Origin: Thermosulfuriphilus ammonigenes
GTDB lineage: Bacteria; Desulfobacterota; Thermodesulfobacteria; Thermodesulfobacteriales; ST65
Reading direction: 5' to 3'
Assembly (NCBI RefSeq): GCF_011207455.1
Contig: NZ_CP048877.1
Span: forward strand, 674,576-738,575
Length of the DNA: 64,000 nt
Position numbers and translations under genes: made by a program. The notes beneath the pieces were generated by a model. It worked only from the letters and a program-made list of their open reading frames with translations, had not been told where the DNA came from and did no database searches. Positions 17,088 to 26,175 of this stretch are shown here, piece by piece (the stretch's first letter is position 1; the number at the start of each line of letters is the position of its first letter).

Positions 17088-17911
17088 GGGACGAATTCGA
17101 GAGTCACTTGCTGGCTAAGCTCGCCTCGCTCAAAGAGCCTCTGAAAGAAGGTCTCCAGGGCCTTGATCTTTTGACTCTGGAGATCGTACTCGAGCCCTTG
17201 AAGATAGCCAAGACATTCTTCCTCGCTAAGAGAGACCAGGCGCGAGCACTGACAGGCGATCTCTCTAAGGCGCAGGGTCCCCTCTTGACGAGAGCGATAG
17301 AGGGCTTTGGTTACCTGGCAGACTTCGTTTAAGGCTTCCTCGGCAAACCGACGGCAGACAGCCATAACGGCAAAGACAAAGGGCAGGCCAGTATAACGAA
17401 GCCAGAGGTCAGCCAAGTCGTAAACTCGCCTGAGAGGGGGGCTTTGCCTGAGTCTCAAAGCCTCATCACCGATGGAAAGATAGGCCTGAGGCCTAGGCCA
17501 AAAGAGCTCCCTTTCGGCCCAGTTACCCACAAAATATCGAGGTTTTATTCCCAGCTCATCTTCAAGGAGCATCTTAAGGAGGGCCACCGAGGTCTGGCTG
17601 TGCCGAGTAAGGAGAACCGGGCCAGAGCCTATCTCCTCCAAAGGGCGGTTAGAGAAGAGGAGCACACTCCCTACGGCACCGGTGGCGCTAATGGATATGT
17701 CGGGCACCAGTAGATAATCTTTGGCCCGGCAGGCGTATTCGTGGGAGGAAATAAGCCCCATATCTATTTCTCCCGCGGCCAAAGCCTGGTTGAGAGTGGT
17801 CGGAGGGGCCTCGATGATCTCCCAGTCGGCGGCCTCAGCCAGCTCCCGAAAGGTAAAAAGCAAGGGAGAGGTGTTGAGATAGCCCACGATGCCGATGGTC
17901 ACCTTAGCCAT
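17081..17911 (-). CDS. mqnA: Chorismate dehydratase MqnA
   Basis: This enzyme removes water from chorismate to give 3-enolpyruvylbenzoate, the entry step of the futalosine route. The 276-aa periplasmic-binding-protein-like fold carries GIVGYLNTSPL near the N-terminus, GEIDMGLISSHEYA around residues 47-60, and the LLTRHSQTSVALLKMLL segment around 98-115. It lacks a signal peptide, as expected. The paralogue MqnD (dihydroxynaphthoate synthase) has the same fold, but the YLNTSPL start and neighbouring mqnC/mqnE favour MqnA. It overlaps mqnX by 8 bases. Confidence 0.9.
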   Translation of the reverse strand: MAKVTIGIVGYLNTSPLLFTFRELAEAADWEIIEAPPTTLNQALAAGEIDMGLISSHEYACRAKDYLLVPDISISATGAVGSVLLFSNRPLEEIGSGPVLLTRHSQTSVALLKMLLEDELGIKPRYFVGNWAERELFWPRPQAYLSIGDEALRLRQSPPLRRVYDLADLWLRYTGLPFVFAVMAVCRRFAEEALNEVCQVTKALYRSRQEGTLRLREIACQCSRLVSLSEEECLGYLQGLEYDLQSQKIKALETFFQRLFERGELSQQVTLEFVPC

Positions 17912-19106
17912 AGATCCAAGAAAGTTCCGGAGGATGGCTGGAGGTGGTCAGGAACCCGGCCAGATCTTCGGCCGCCAGTCCCAATCCATCTATCCTTAAG
18001 CTCAGGAAGGCCGCCCTTTTGCCCTGCTCCAGGCTTCCCCAGTCTCTCTCCAAACCCAAGGCCCTGGCTCCGTAAATGGTGCCCATCTTGATGATCTCCT
18101 CCGGGGGAATTCGGGGGAAGAAGCGGGCCACAGTAGCCATCTCGGCGAAGATAGACAGACGATCATTGCTGGCCAAGCTGTCAGTGCCTAAGGCAGGCCT
18201 AATCCCCAAGGCCAGAAACCTCTCCACCGGCGGAAGCCCCACCCCCAAGAAGGTGTTGCTCCGGGGGCAGAGGCAGACTGAGGCCCCCGTGCGGGAGATA
18301 AGTTCTAAATCTTCAAGGTCCACCTGAACCACGTGGACGCAAAGGGTTCGCTGGTCAAGCAGCCCCAGAGAGTGAAGATAGGCCACAGGGCTCATCTCCG
18401 GGGGCCTGAAGGAGGGATTCCACTGGCCTCGTTCCTCCAGCAAAAACCTAATAGGCCCTGAGCCCTCTTTTAAAAAGAGGACTTCTTCGGGACACTCGGC
18501 TACATGGATGGAAAAGATTGACCGTCGACTCCGAGTCCAGGCCTTGATGGCCTGAAGAAGCAGGGGAGAAACGGTGTATGGTGAGTGGGCCGAAAGGCTT
18601 ATCCGAATTCCCGGGGTTCGGCCCAGACCAACTAGTTCTTTAAACTCCCGAGATCCGTTGCGGAAGTTAATTATCTCTCGGAAAAAGATCCCTTCCACCG
18701 GAGAGCTTTCCAGGGCGCTTAAGGCCAAAGGAGTATTGCCGATATCGGCGATAACCCCTACCCCCTCATGCCACATCTCTCGAACCGCCTGCCAGGCTGC
18801 CTCTTTGGCCTCATCCTCCCCGACTTCGGTGCGTCCCTTAATAAGACTCTTTACCCAGGAGATGAAAGATCCGGTGGGCGTAAGACGCCACTTAAGGGCT
18901 GAGAGCTCCAGGTGTACATGGGCATTGACCAGGGCTGGCATCAAAACCACTTCCCCCAGATCAAAGACCACCCCCAGATCCTTAAGTTGGCGGTAGGGGC
19001 CCACGGCGATGATTCGTCCCTTGGCCGTGGCGACAATGCCATCTTCGATAACCGGAGAGCTAACAGGGTAGATATATTTGGCCCGAAAGATCTTGAGTTC
19101 GGACAT
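17904..19106 (-). CDS. mqnX: Aminodeoxyfutalosine deaminase (MqnX-type amidohydrolase)
   Basis: This 400-aa metal-dependent amidohydrolase has the metal site NAHVHLE near residue 64, HVAECPEE near 190, the HVVQ region near 248, and GTDSLASNDRLS near 298 with the catalytic Asp. Adenosine/cytosine-deaminase-like proteins of this kind in mqn clusters convert aminodeoxyfutalosine to futalosine. The role is assigned from context, since related amidohydrolases deaminate other compounds. A separate futalosine hydrolase (MqnB) would then be needed and is not in the window. It overlaps mqnA. Confidence 0.85.
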   Translation of the reverse strand: MSELKIFRAKYIYPVSSPVIEDGIVATAKGRIIAVGPYRQLKDLGVVFDLGEVVLMPALVNAHVHLELSALKWRLTPTGSFISWVKSLIKGRTEVGEDEAKEAAWQAVREMWHEGVGVIADIGNTPLALSALESSPVEGIFFREIINFRNGSREFKELVGLGRTPGIRISLSAHSPYTVSPLLLQAIKAWTRSRRSIFSIHVAECPEEVLFLKEGSGPIRFLLEERGQWNPSFRPPEMSPVAYLHSLGLLDQRTLCVHVVQVDLEDLELISRTGASVCLCPRSNTFLGVGLPPVERFLALGIRPALGTDSLASNDRLSIFAEMATVARFFPRIPPEEIIKMGTIYGARALGLERDWGSLEQGKRAAFLSLRIDGLGLAAEDLAGFLTTSSHPPELSWIYG

Positions 19107-19116
19107 GGCTTAAGTT

Positions 19117-20250
19117 TTAAGACTCCACCAGGGTGTAGTCCATGAGGCGCTGTCGGGCCTCAAAGCCGGCCTCCTCAATAAAGCGTCTGATCTCCTCTAC
19201 CGAAAGGCGATGGCTCACACCGGTAGCGGCAACGACGTTTTCTTCAATCATGGTGCTACCGAAATCGTTGGCCCCAAAGTAGAGGGCTACCTGGGCAATC
19301 TTTGGCCCCTGGGTGACCCAGGAGGCCTGAATATTGGGAATGTTGTCTAGAAGTATCCGAGATATTGCCAAGGTACGTAAATATTCCGCTCCCGAGGCCG
19401 GGAGAACATCAATGGCTGTATTGCGAGGTTGAAAGGGCCAGGGAATAAAGGCCGTAAACCCTCCGGTCCGATCTTGAAGGTCCCGGATTCGGAGGATATG
19501 GGTGAGACGTTCCTCGATGGTCTCAATGTGGCCAAACATCATGGTTGCCGTGGTCTTAAGACCCAACCTGTGAGCCGTCTCCATGACTTCAAGCCAGGCC
19601 TGGGCTGAGCACTTCCGGGGAGAAAGTTGTTCCCTTACCCTATCCACCAGAATCTCCGCCCCACCACCAGGAATGGAGTCAAGCCCCGCGGCAATGAGTC
19701 GCTCAAGGACCTTGACTATACTGAGGCCACTTATTTCTGAGAAGTGGACAATCTCTGGAGGGGAGAACCCGTGGATGTGAAGCCCCGGAAACTCTGTTTT
19801 CATAAAGCGAAGCATCTCCTCATAGAAGGAAAGATCAAGGTCGGGGTGAAGCCCCCCCTGAAGGAGAATCTGGGTACCACCAAGATCCAAGGTCTCTTGA
19901 ATCTTTTGCCGAAGGGTCTCTTTATCAAGCACGTAACCTCCATCCTGGCCTGGAGCCCGAAAGAAGGCACAAAACTTACAGCCCGAGAGACACACATTGG
20001 TATAGTTGATGTTTCGATCAACGACATAGGTTACCAACGGTTGGGGATGAAGGCGTAGCCGCACCTCATGGGCCAGGGCCCCGAGGCTGGTCAAGTCGGC
20101 CTCATGGTAAAGGCAGAGGGCCTCTCCAAGGCCGATCCGGTGGCCATCAAGGACCCTTTGGCAGATCTTTTCAAGCTGACCCTTAAATGGGGGCCCGGTT
20201 AGGGCCCTCTCAGAGGGGGTTGTACAAGCTGTCTCGCTCCACTGGCTCAA
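19117..20250 (-). CDS. mqnC: Cyclic dehypoxanthine futalosine synthase MqnC (radical SAM)
   Basis: The radical SAM cluster motif CX3CX2C is at C87, C91 and C94 (NVCLSGCKFCAFF). It is followed by DGGYVLDKETL and GGTQILLQGGLHPDLDLSFYE, the pattern that separates MqnC from MqnE, with GFSPPEI afterwards. It cyclises dehypoxanthine futalosine. Length 377 aa is usual. The reading frame overlaps the 3' end of mqnE by 41 bases, so the true start could be somewhat further in, but no better site is obvious. Confidence 0.93.
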   Translation of the reverse strand: MSQWSETACTTPSERALTGPPFKGQLEKICQRVLDGHRIGLGEALCLYHEADLTSLGALAHEVRLRLHPQPLVTYVVDRNINYTNVCLSGCKFCAFFRAPGQDGGYVLDKETLRQKIQETLDLGGTQILLQGGLHPDLDLSFYEEMLRFMKTEFPGLHIHGFSPPEIVHFSEISGLSIVKVLERLIAAGLDSIPGGGAEILVDRVREQLSPRKCSAQAWLEVMETAHRLGLKTTATMMFGHIETIEERLTHILRIRDLQDRTGGFTAFIPWPFQPRNTAIDVLPASGAEYLRTLAISRILLDNIPNIQASWVTQGPKIAQVALYFGANDFGSTMIEENVVAATGVSHRLSVEEIRRFIEEAGFEARQRLMDYTLVES

Positions 20251-21316
20251 AGCCGGCCTCCCTGATGAGACGTTCTATCTCTGTCCGGGTGAGGGTCTTT
20301 TCGTCCTCCACCCCAGAGAGCTCGCTGATTCGTTCCTCGATAACAGTGCCATGAAAGTCGTCGGCCCCGAAGGCCAAGGCCACCTGGGCGATTTTGAGCC
20401 CTAGAAAGATCCAGTAGGCCTTTATGTGAGGGAAGTTATCCAACATAAGACGGGAGATGGCTATCATCTTGAGATCTTCGGTACCGGTAGTGGGAGCTAC
20501 TTTAAGGGGAGTTTTCTGGGGCTTGAAAGGCAAGGGAATAAAACAGAGGAACCCCCCGGTCTCATCTTGGGCCTCTCTTAGGGCCAGAAGATGTTTAAGA
20601 CGTTCCTCGATGGTCTCAATGTGGCCATAAAGCATGGTAGCATTGGTGGGGATTCCTAACCGATGAGCCGTCTTGGAGATCTCTAGCCATCGTTTGCCGC
20701 TTATCTTCTTTTCACAGAGGAGATCCCTTACCCGGGGGCTAAAGACTTCAGCCCCTCCGCCAGGTAAACAGGCCAGCCCGGCCTCCTTGAGCTCAGTAAG
20801 CACCTGAGAGATGCTCTTCCCTGAGATTCGAGCCAAGTGATCTATCTCTACACAGGTAAAGGCTTTTATGTGGGCCTCGGGTCGAAGGGCTTTAAGGCGC
20901 CTAATGAGTTCTGGATAATACTCATAGGGAAGATCAGGGTGACAACCGCCGACGACATGGATCTCTCTAATTGGTTCCGAAAGTCGGGCTCGAACCTTGG
21001 CCTCAGCCTCCTCTAGGCTCATCTCATAGGCCCGGGGATCAGACTTCTGACAACCAAAAGCACAGAATTTACAGAGGTTAACACAAACATTGCTGTAATT
21101 TAGGTGCTGGTTGTAAATATAATAGGCCTTCTCACCGGAGTGGCGTCTCCGGGCAATGGCCGCTAGATATCCCAGAGCAGTAAGGTCAGAGGTCTCAAAA
21201 AGACGACGGCCGTCCTCGGCCTCCAGACGTTGGCCAGAGGCCACCTTTTCCAAGATGTCCTCCAGACCAGCCCGCCTAACAGCTCTTTCTCCTATTTGGG
21301 TGAGATACTGGGGCAT
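20210..21316 (-). CDS. mqnE: Aminodeoxyfutalosine synthase MqnE (radical SAM)
   Basis: MqnE joins 3-enolpyruvylbenzoate with SAM to give aminodeoxyfutalosine. The radical SAM motif CX3CX2C lies in NVCVNLCKFCAF about 80 residues from the start. HVVGGCHPDLPYEYY and IKAFTCVEI follow, which identify MqnE rather than MqnC. I chose the ATG at 21314-21316 (AAGAGAG upstream) over a GTG 42 bases earlier that has no ribosome site. It is the first gene of the mqnE-mqnC-mqnX-mqnA-menG-ubiD-ubiX run. It shares TAHRLG and GHIETIEERL motifs with mqnC, reflecting common ancestry. Confidence 0.93.
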   Translation of the reverse strand: MPQYLTQIGERAVRRAGLEDILEKVASGQRLEAEDGRRLFETSDLTALGYLAAIARRRHSGEKAYYIYNQHLNYSNVCVNLCKFCAFGCQKSDPRAYEMSLEEAEAKVRARLSEPIREIHVVGGCHPDLPYEYYPELIRRLKALRPEAHIKAFTCVEIDHLARISGKSISQVLTELKEAGLACLPGGGAEVFSPRVRDLLCEKKISGKRWLEISKTAHRLGIPTNATMLYGHIETIEERLKHLLALREAQDETGGFLCFIPLPFKPQKTPLKVAPTTGTEDLKMIAISRLMLDNFPHIKAYWIFLGLKIAQVALAFGADDFHGTVIEERISELSGVEDEKTLTRTEIERLIREAGFEPVERDSLYNPL

Positions 21317-21374
21317 GGAAACAACTCTCTTAAGGTCTGACCTGGCATTACTATACACAGATTTTTCCGCTTAT

Positions 21375-22475
21375 CTACTCATTGAAGGGCCCCTTACTTG
21401 AGCCCCCGAAAATGTTCCCCAGTTCTTCTACTACCAAGTCGTGGAGGGCGGGTCTGAAGGCCTTTATTTTTTGGTTATGACGCCAGGGATGGACCCGGTT
21501 GCACAGAAAGACGATGATCAAATCCCTTTGCGGATCAATCCAGAAGGAAACGCCGGTAAAGCCCAGGTGTCCCCAGCTTTCTCTGCTAAGAAGGCTACCG
21601 GCCATTGAGAGACCCTGCACCTCAGGACGATCAAAACCCAAGGCCCAGGTACCCTGGCGGCGCCAGTGCCAAAAAAACTTCAGGGTCGTCCCCTTCAGCG
21701 GACCGTCTTCTCCCCGATAGATCTGATAGAGACAGGCAAGGAGCTGAACTACCGCCTCCAGACGACCGAAAAGCCCGGCCTGTCCGGCGGCTCCTCCCAG
21801 AGCCCAGGTGTTTTCGTCGTGAACCTCTCCCCAAAGGAGCTTTCCGCGCCAGGGGCAGACCTCAGTGGGGGCAATATCATCCTGAAGGATGCCCCTCTTA
21901 AGGGGAAAGAAGGTTAGGCCATGGCTAAGACCAAACCGAAGGTATAACCTTTGGGCCGACACATAAAATGGAGTCTCACTAATTAACCCCAGTATTTCCC
22001 CCAGGAGAAAAAAACCCAGATCGCTATACATCTCTTTAAGGCCCGGAGGATAACAGAGGGGTTCGTTAAGGAGCCAGTAGAGAAAGACCTGACGGCGCCT
22101 TTCAGGAGGATAAGTCAGCAAGCGGGCAAAATATGGACGATGGCTCGGAAGACCGCTGGTGTGGCTGAGAAGATAGGCCACAGGAACCTCTGAGAGGGGA
22201 TAGGGAGCGGAGAGGAAGGCCTTAATGGGAGCCAGGGGATCAAAAAGCCCCTTGTCAAACAGGTCCATGGCTACCAGGGTGGTAGCCAGAGGTTTGGTAA
22301 GAGAGGCCAGATCATACCAGGTGTTTTCCGAAACCGGGGGAAACTCTCGGCCCCAAGCGGTTCTTCCTCGATAAAAAAGGGCCATCTTCCCCCTGTACCA
22401 GATCCCCAGGGCGCAGCCGGGAAAGACCCCCTCGTAAACTCCCCGATTGAGAAGCTCCTCAAGCCTGAGGGACAC
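21375..22475 (-). CDS. Serine hydrolase of the beta-lactamase/esterase family
   Basis: This 366-aa class C beta-lactamase-like hydrolase has the catalytic SxxK as S58-L-T-K61 (YDLASLTKPLATT), the second-site tyrosine as Y150-S-D (EMYSDLGFFLLGE), and a GHLGFTG motif late in the chain in the place of the third HxG-type motif. There is no signal peptide, so action is cytoplasmic. Substrate is unknown; family members are esterases, peptidases or D-aminopeptidases. The gene overlaps hslO by 17 bases and lies upstream of mqnE in the same direction. Confidence 0.85.
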   Translation of the reverse strand: MSLRLEELLNRGVYEGVFPGCALGIWYRGKMALFYRGRTAWGREFPPVSENTWYDLASLTKPLATTLVAMDLFDKGLFDPLAPIKAFLSAPYPLSEVPVAYLLSHTSGLPSHRPYFARLLTYPPERRRQVFLYWLLNEPLCYPPGLKEMYSDLGFFLLGEILGLISETPFYVSAQRLYLRFGLSHGLTFFPLKRGILQDDIAPTEVCPWRGKLLWGEVHDENTWALGGAAGQAGLFGRLEAVVQLLACLYQIYRGEDGPLKGTTLKFFWHWRRQGTWALGFDRPEVQGLSMAGSLLSRESWGHLGFTGVSFWIDPQRDLIIVFLCNRVHPWRHNQKIKAFRPALHDLVVEELGNIFGGSSKGPFNE

Positions 22476-23376
22476 GGTCTCTCCCGGGTTTCCCGCCGAA
22501 GACTTCTTTGATAAGGCGCTCTAGATCCTGACGGGTAAACACATATGTGGTTCGGCAGAAGTCACAGCTTATCTCGGTGGATTCTTTCTCTTTGGCCAGC
22601 CTTTCAATCTCTTTGATTCCTAAAGCGATCAGGGCTCTTTCCACCCTTTCCCGCGAACAGCGACAGCCAAAAACCACCGGCCTTGTCTCCAGGATCTTAA
22701 GGGACACCGGAGATAGAAGCTCGCGGGCGACCTCTTCGGGAGCCAGGCCTCGGGAAAGAAGGCTGGTCAGGGGGGGCATCTCCCGGAGTCTCTTTTCTAG
22801 GCGGGCTACTGCCTCGTCGCTGGCCTCGGGGAGGCTCTGGAATAAGAGCCCTCCAGCGGCCTTGACCCGGCCATCCACCTCTACCAGGACTCCGATGGCC
22901 GCTGCCGAGGGCACCTGTTCAGAGACAGTAAGATAGTAACTCAAGTCCTCGGCTATTTCTCCAGAGACAAGGGGAACCGACCCCTGGTAGGGTTCTTTAA
23001 GACCGAGATCCTTGGTAACAGAGAAAAAGCCCCTGGCTCCCACTCCCCCACCTACGTCTAATTTTCGGGCCTCGGTAGGGGGAAGATGAACAGAAGGACG
23101 CTGGATGCATCCTCTGGCCCGGCCAGCCCCATCGGCTTCGGCTAATATTTCACCCAGAGGGCCTCCACCCTGGATCTGGATCATCACCCGATGATCTTCT
23201 TTTTTGAGGTCAGCCGACAGGAGTACAGCCGCCGTCATGGCTCTTCCGAGAGCAGCAATGGCCGTAGGGCTGGCCTGATGCCGTCGCCGGGCCTCATCTA
23301 CCAGATGAGTTGTCCGGGCCCCGATGACCCGAAAAGATCCATCGTCGCTGACCCCTCTAAACAGATAGTCGTCCAT
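22459..23376 (-). CDS. hslO: Hsp33 redox-regulated chaperone
   Basis: This 305-aa holdase is switched on when its zinc-binding cysteines are oxidised. The C-terminal switch shows GCRCS (CxC) and SCDFC (CxxC). The N-terminal fold has ALGRAMTAAVLLSADLK and the VMIQIQGGGPLGEI segment. The start at ATG 23374-23376 (MDDYLFRG) has TAGGGAG directly before it and matches family length; an upstream ATG in frame would add an unlikely 68 residues. The neighbouring 23443 gene is divergent. Confidence 0.92.
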   Translation of the reverse strand: MDDYLFRGVSDDGSFRVIGARTTHLVDEARRRHQASPTAIAALGRAMTAAVLLSADLKKEDHRVMIQIQGGGPLGEILAEADGAGRARGCIQRPSVHLPPTEARKLDVGGGVGARGFFSVTKDLGLKEPYQGSVPLVSGEIAEDLSYYLTVSEQVPSAAAIGVLVEVDGRVKAAGGLLFQSLPEASDEAVARLEKRLREMPPLTSLLSRGLAPEEVARELLSPVSLKILETRPVVFGCRCSRERVERALIALGIKEIERLAKEKESTEISCDFCRTTYVFTRQDLERLIKEVFGGKPGRDRVPQA

Positions 23377-23442
23377 GCTCCCTATATCTAGCCTGCCGGA
23401 GGGAGTTTTCAAGGATGCACCCCACTGGTAAGATGCCTGGCC

Positions 23443-24021
23443 ATGGATGGACAGGAGTTGGTAGCCGAAGAAGCCTTTGCCATTGTTGAGGCCGGAGGGG
23501 AGATTCCAGAGGTAATTTACTATAATGCCATTTACTACCTCAGCGAAGATCCCGATGGCCCGGGGATACGTCTTACCCAAGAAGATCTAAGCCAACTCAA
23601 GCTGGCAGTGGTGGAACGGTATCGCCGGATCATCCTTCGAGACCTGACTCCAGAGAACCGAGATAAGTCTATCTATCGCGGCCTGGCCCGGGCCATAGTC
23701 AACTGGAAGAGACTGAAGAAGTTCTGTGACTGTCAAAAACTCGAAACAGGGATTTTAGCCTCTCTTCGTCAGGAAGTCTGCCGGGCCCTGGAGACCTTTT
23801 TGATTCAAGAGGCCTTTGATGTTAGCCGGGGACGACCCTGCTCCATAAACTGCTCCTCAAAAGAACTTTTCTCCTGGCTTAAAGAGTTAGGGGCCCCTTT
23901 AGAGGCTCTAGAAGGCCCTCTTAAGACCCTTTCTCCCTTCTTGATGCCCTGCTCAGCCAATGTTATCAACCAAGGTAATCAAGTAGAAAATAAAGGGGCT
24001 GTCCCCGGTCAAGAAATTTGA
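23443..24021 (+). CDS. Conserved hypothetical protein, 192 aa
   Basis: Not recognised as a named family. It begins MDGQELVAEEAFAIVEAGG and has the block YYLSEDPDGPGIRL at residues 31-44, then RYRRIILRDLTPENRD and YRGLARAIVNW around 60-88. These look like strongly conserved segments. Later cysteines (CDC, C, CSINC, C) are scattered. It is soluble with no signal peptide. The last codons overlap the TTG start of the AI-2E-type permease (TTGA), which couples their translation. The sequence has coding character and no in-frame breaks. Confidence 0.75.
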   Translation: MDGQELVAEEAFAIVEAGGEIPEVIYYNAIYYLSEDPDGPGIRLTQEDLSQLKLAVVERYRRIILRDLTPENRDKSIYRGLARAIVNWKRLKKFCDCQKLETGILASLRQEVCRALETFLIQEAFDVSRGRPCSINCSSKELFSWLKELGAPLEALEGPLKTLSPFLMPCSANVINQGNQVENKGAVPGQEI

Positions 24022-25088
24022 GTGCTCAGGTATTTGTCTCCATAATCCTGTTTTCATTTGCTGTGGCCGTTCTTCTTTTGGGAGCGGGGCTTTTTTTACC
24101 CTTTTTTAAGGCCATCGCCTGGGCGGTAATTCTAGCCTTGTTCTTTTACCCCCTGAACATGCGACTTCGACAGCGCCTCAAAGGCCATCGAGGAGTGGCG
24201 GCCTTTCTCATGTGTCTTCTTCTTATCTTCTTTATCATTGTCCCCGTATTTGCCTTTTTGGCCGCTTTGACCAATGAAGTCATCCGAATCTACTCTGAGA
24301 TTCACACCTCTCTGGGGGAAAACGGCCTCCAGATTCTGCCCCATCTTCAGAAACATCCACTTTTTCAGCGTTTGGGAGAAGGGGTTTTAAAGACCCTTCA
24401 GGCCCGGGAGGCGGCCATAAAAGAGAGCCTGGTGGATGTTGTTCGCCAATTTGGTGATTTTTTCATCCGTCAGGGAACAGTAATCTTCAAAAACGTGGCT
24501 GGCCTGGTCATTCAGGGGGCCTTCATGATGGTGGCCCTTTATTATCTTTTTCGGGATGGAGATGATCTCCTCTATGCCCTAAAGAGCTTCGTCCCCTTGC
24601 CTCCCGGAGACGTGGAGATTATTGCCACCAAGATAAATCAGGTTCTTACGGCCACCTTATACGGAAGCGTGCTTACAGCCATGGTCCAGGGATCTCTGGG
24701 AATTTTTATCCTCTGGATACTGGGCTTCTCGGCCCCTCTTCTCTGGGGGCTCATCATGACCATCTCGGCCTTTGTTCCTCTTTTTGGAACGGCCCTGGTC
24801 TGGGGACCGGCCACCGTTTATCTTCTGATCAAAGGTTTGTATTTAAAGGCCCTGGTCCTCTTCCTCTTTGGGGGGCTGGTGATAAGTCAAATAGATTCCA
24901 TCCTAAGGCCCCTCTTCATCGCCGGTCGGACCGATATTCACAATCTTTTTCTCTTCTTCAGCATTTTAGGAGGGCTTAACCTCTTTGGCTTTGTTGGGGT
25001 TCTCCTGGGGCCCATTATTATTGCCCTCTGTATTTCCATCCTAGAGATATACCGTTCCCGTATTTTACCAGGGGTAAGAAATGCCTGA
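24018..25088 (+). CDS. AI-2E family (PerM/YhhT-type) membrane permease
   Basis: This 356-aa protein has about eight membrane segments: two at the N-terminus (FVSIILFSFAVAVLLLGAG and AIAWAVILALFFYPL), one near residue 60, a soluble central part, then GTALVWGPATVYLLIKG and the terminal GGLNLFGFVGVLLGPII. The last pattern is the hallmark of this family. Members export small solutes; the AI-2 name comes from one E. coli member, and the substrate here is unknown. It starts with TTG inside the upstream stop and its stop overlaps mutM by 8 bases. Confidence 0.9.
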   Translation: MSAQVFVSIILFSFAVAVLLLGAGLFLPFFKAIAWAVILALFFYPLNMRLRQRLKGHRGVAAFLMCLLLIFFIIVPVFAFLAALTNEVIRIYSEIHTSLGENGLQILPHLQKHPLFQRLGEGVLKTLQAREAAIKESLVDVVRQFGDFFIRQGTVIFKNVAGLVIQGAFMMVALYYLFRDGDDLLYALKSFVPLPPGDVEIIATKINQVLTATLYGSVLTAMVQGSLGIFILWILGFSAPLLWGLIMTISAFVPLFGTALVWGPATVYLLIKGLYLKALVLFLFGGLVISQIDSILRPLFIAGRTDIHNLFLFFSILGGLNLFGFVGVLLGPIIIALCISILEIYRSRILPGVRNA

Positions 25089-25911
25089 GCTTCCTGAAGT
25101 TGAAACGGTAGTCAGAGATCTGAAGCCCAGGCTTACAGGGCGCAGAATAAGTGGTCTGAAGGTTCTTCTTCCCAAGCTCTTACGTCAAAAACCGGCAGAG
25201 TTTAACCGAATCATCGGCCACAAGATTCTGGGCCTTTCTCGTCGCGGAAAATTGATTCTCATCCATCTCTCTGGCGATTTGACGCTTATTGTTCACCTCA
25301 AACTCACCGGTAGGTTGGTTCATGGAAAGAATCAGCCTGACCACACCCATGTTATCTTTGAGTTCGATAACGGGAGTCGGCTTTTTTATGCCGATCTTCG
25401 GCAATTTGGCTTTCTAGATCTTGTCCCAACCTCCCGGCTAAAGACCCATCAGGCTCTGGCTTCTCTGGGGCCAGAGCCCTTTGACATCTCTGAGGAAGAG
25501 TTTCTGTCTATTCTTTCTAGAAGCCGCCGCAAGATAAAAGCCCTGCTCCTTGACCAGAACCTTATCGCCGGCCTAGGAAACATATATACTGATGAGGCCC
25601 TTTTCCGGGCCGGCATCCATCCAGAAAGACCAGCTAACACCTTGACCGCTGAGGAGGCCCGCCGCCTTCTTGAGGCTATCAGGCAGGTGCTTAAAGAAGC
25701 TATCTCTGCCCGCGGCTCTAGTGTAAGAAACTATGTCGATGGTCAGGGCCGGGCAGGATCCTTTCAGAGCCGCCACCAGGTTTACCACCAGCAGGGAAAG
25801 CCCTGTCCTCGATGCGGTACGCCCATTGTCCGCAAAATCGTTGCTGGTCGGGGAACCCATTTTTGTCCCTATTGTCAGCCATTCAAACACCCCCTCCCCT
25901 CTCTTGACTAG
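25081..25911 (+). CDS. mutM: Formamidopyrimidine-DNA glycosylase
   Basis: This is a base-excision repair enzyme removing oxidised purines. The 276-aa protein starts MPELPEVETVVRDL, with catalytic P2 and E3. It contains the helix-two-turn-helix segment LLDQNLIAGLGNIYTDEALF around 160-180, and ends with the four-cysteine zinc finger CPRCGTPIVRKIVAGRGTHFCPYC whose Arg contacts DNA. All key residues are present. It overlaps the permease gene by 8 bases. Confidence 0.97.
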   Translation: MPELPEVETVVRDLKPRLTGRRISGLKVLLPKLLRQKPAEFNRIIGHKILGLSRRGKLILIHLSGDLTLIVHLKLTGRLVHGKNQPDHTHVIFEFDNGSRLFYADLRQFGFLDLVPTSRLKTHQALASLGPEPFDISEEEFLSILSRSRRKIKALLLDQNLIAGLGNIYTDEALFRAGIHPERPANTLTAEEARRLLEAIRQVLKEAISARGSSVRNYVDGQGRAGSFQSRHQVYHQQGKPCPRCGTPIVRKIVAGRGTHFCPYCQPFKHPLPSLD

Positions 25912-25944
25912 CCTGGCAGCGATGCTATCTTTGTTAGCGCCGGT

Positions 25945-26021
25945 CGGGACGTGGCTCAGTTTGGCAGAGCACTGCGTTCGGGACGCAGGGGTCGCAGGTT
26001 CAAATCCTGCCGTCCCGACCA
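25945..26021 (+). tRNA. tRNA-Pro (anticodon CGG)
   Basis: Acceptor stem CGGGACG/CGTCCCG, anticodon stem TGCGT/ACGCA type around loop TTCGGGA, T-arm GCAGG-TTCAAAT-CCTGC, discriminator A and encoded CCA. Confidence 0.94.
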
Positions 26022-26150
26022 CTCCCAGATTTTCTCTCCAAGAATCCTCTCCTTAAAGGTCTCTCTACGCTATAGTAGAGGGATAAATTGGGGAAAGAGA
26101 CAATCTTAGAAATATCAGGAAGGTTTATTCTAAGATATAGGTAGAAGAAT

Positions 26151-26170
26151 AGAGGGGGCTTCCCCCCTCT
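26151..26170 (-). terminator. Terminator of the 56-aa protein gene
   Basis: AGAGGGGG and CCCCCTCT form a strong short hairpin. On the minus strand it is followed by the T-rich ATTCTTCT. It lies 6 bases past the stop of the small gene at 26176. Confidence 0.65.
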
Positions 26171-26175
26171 CCGGC

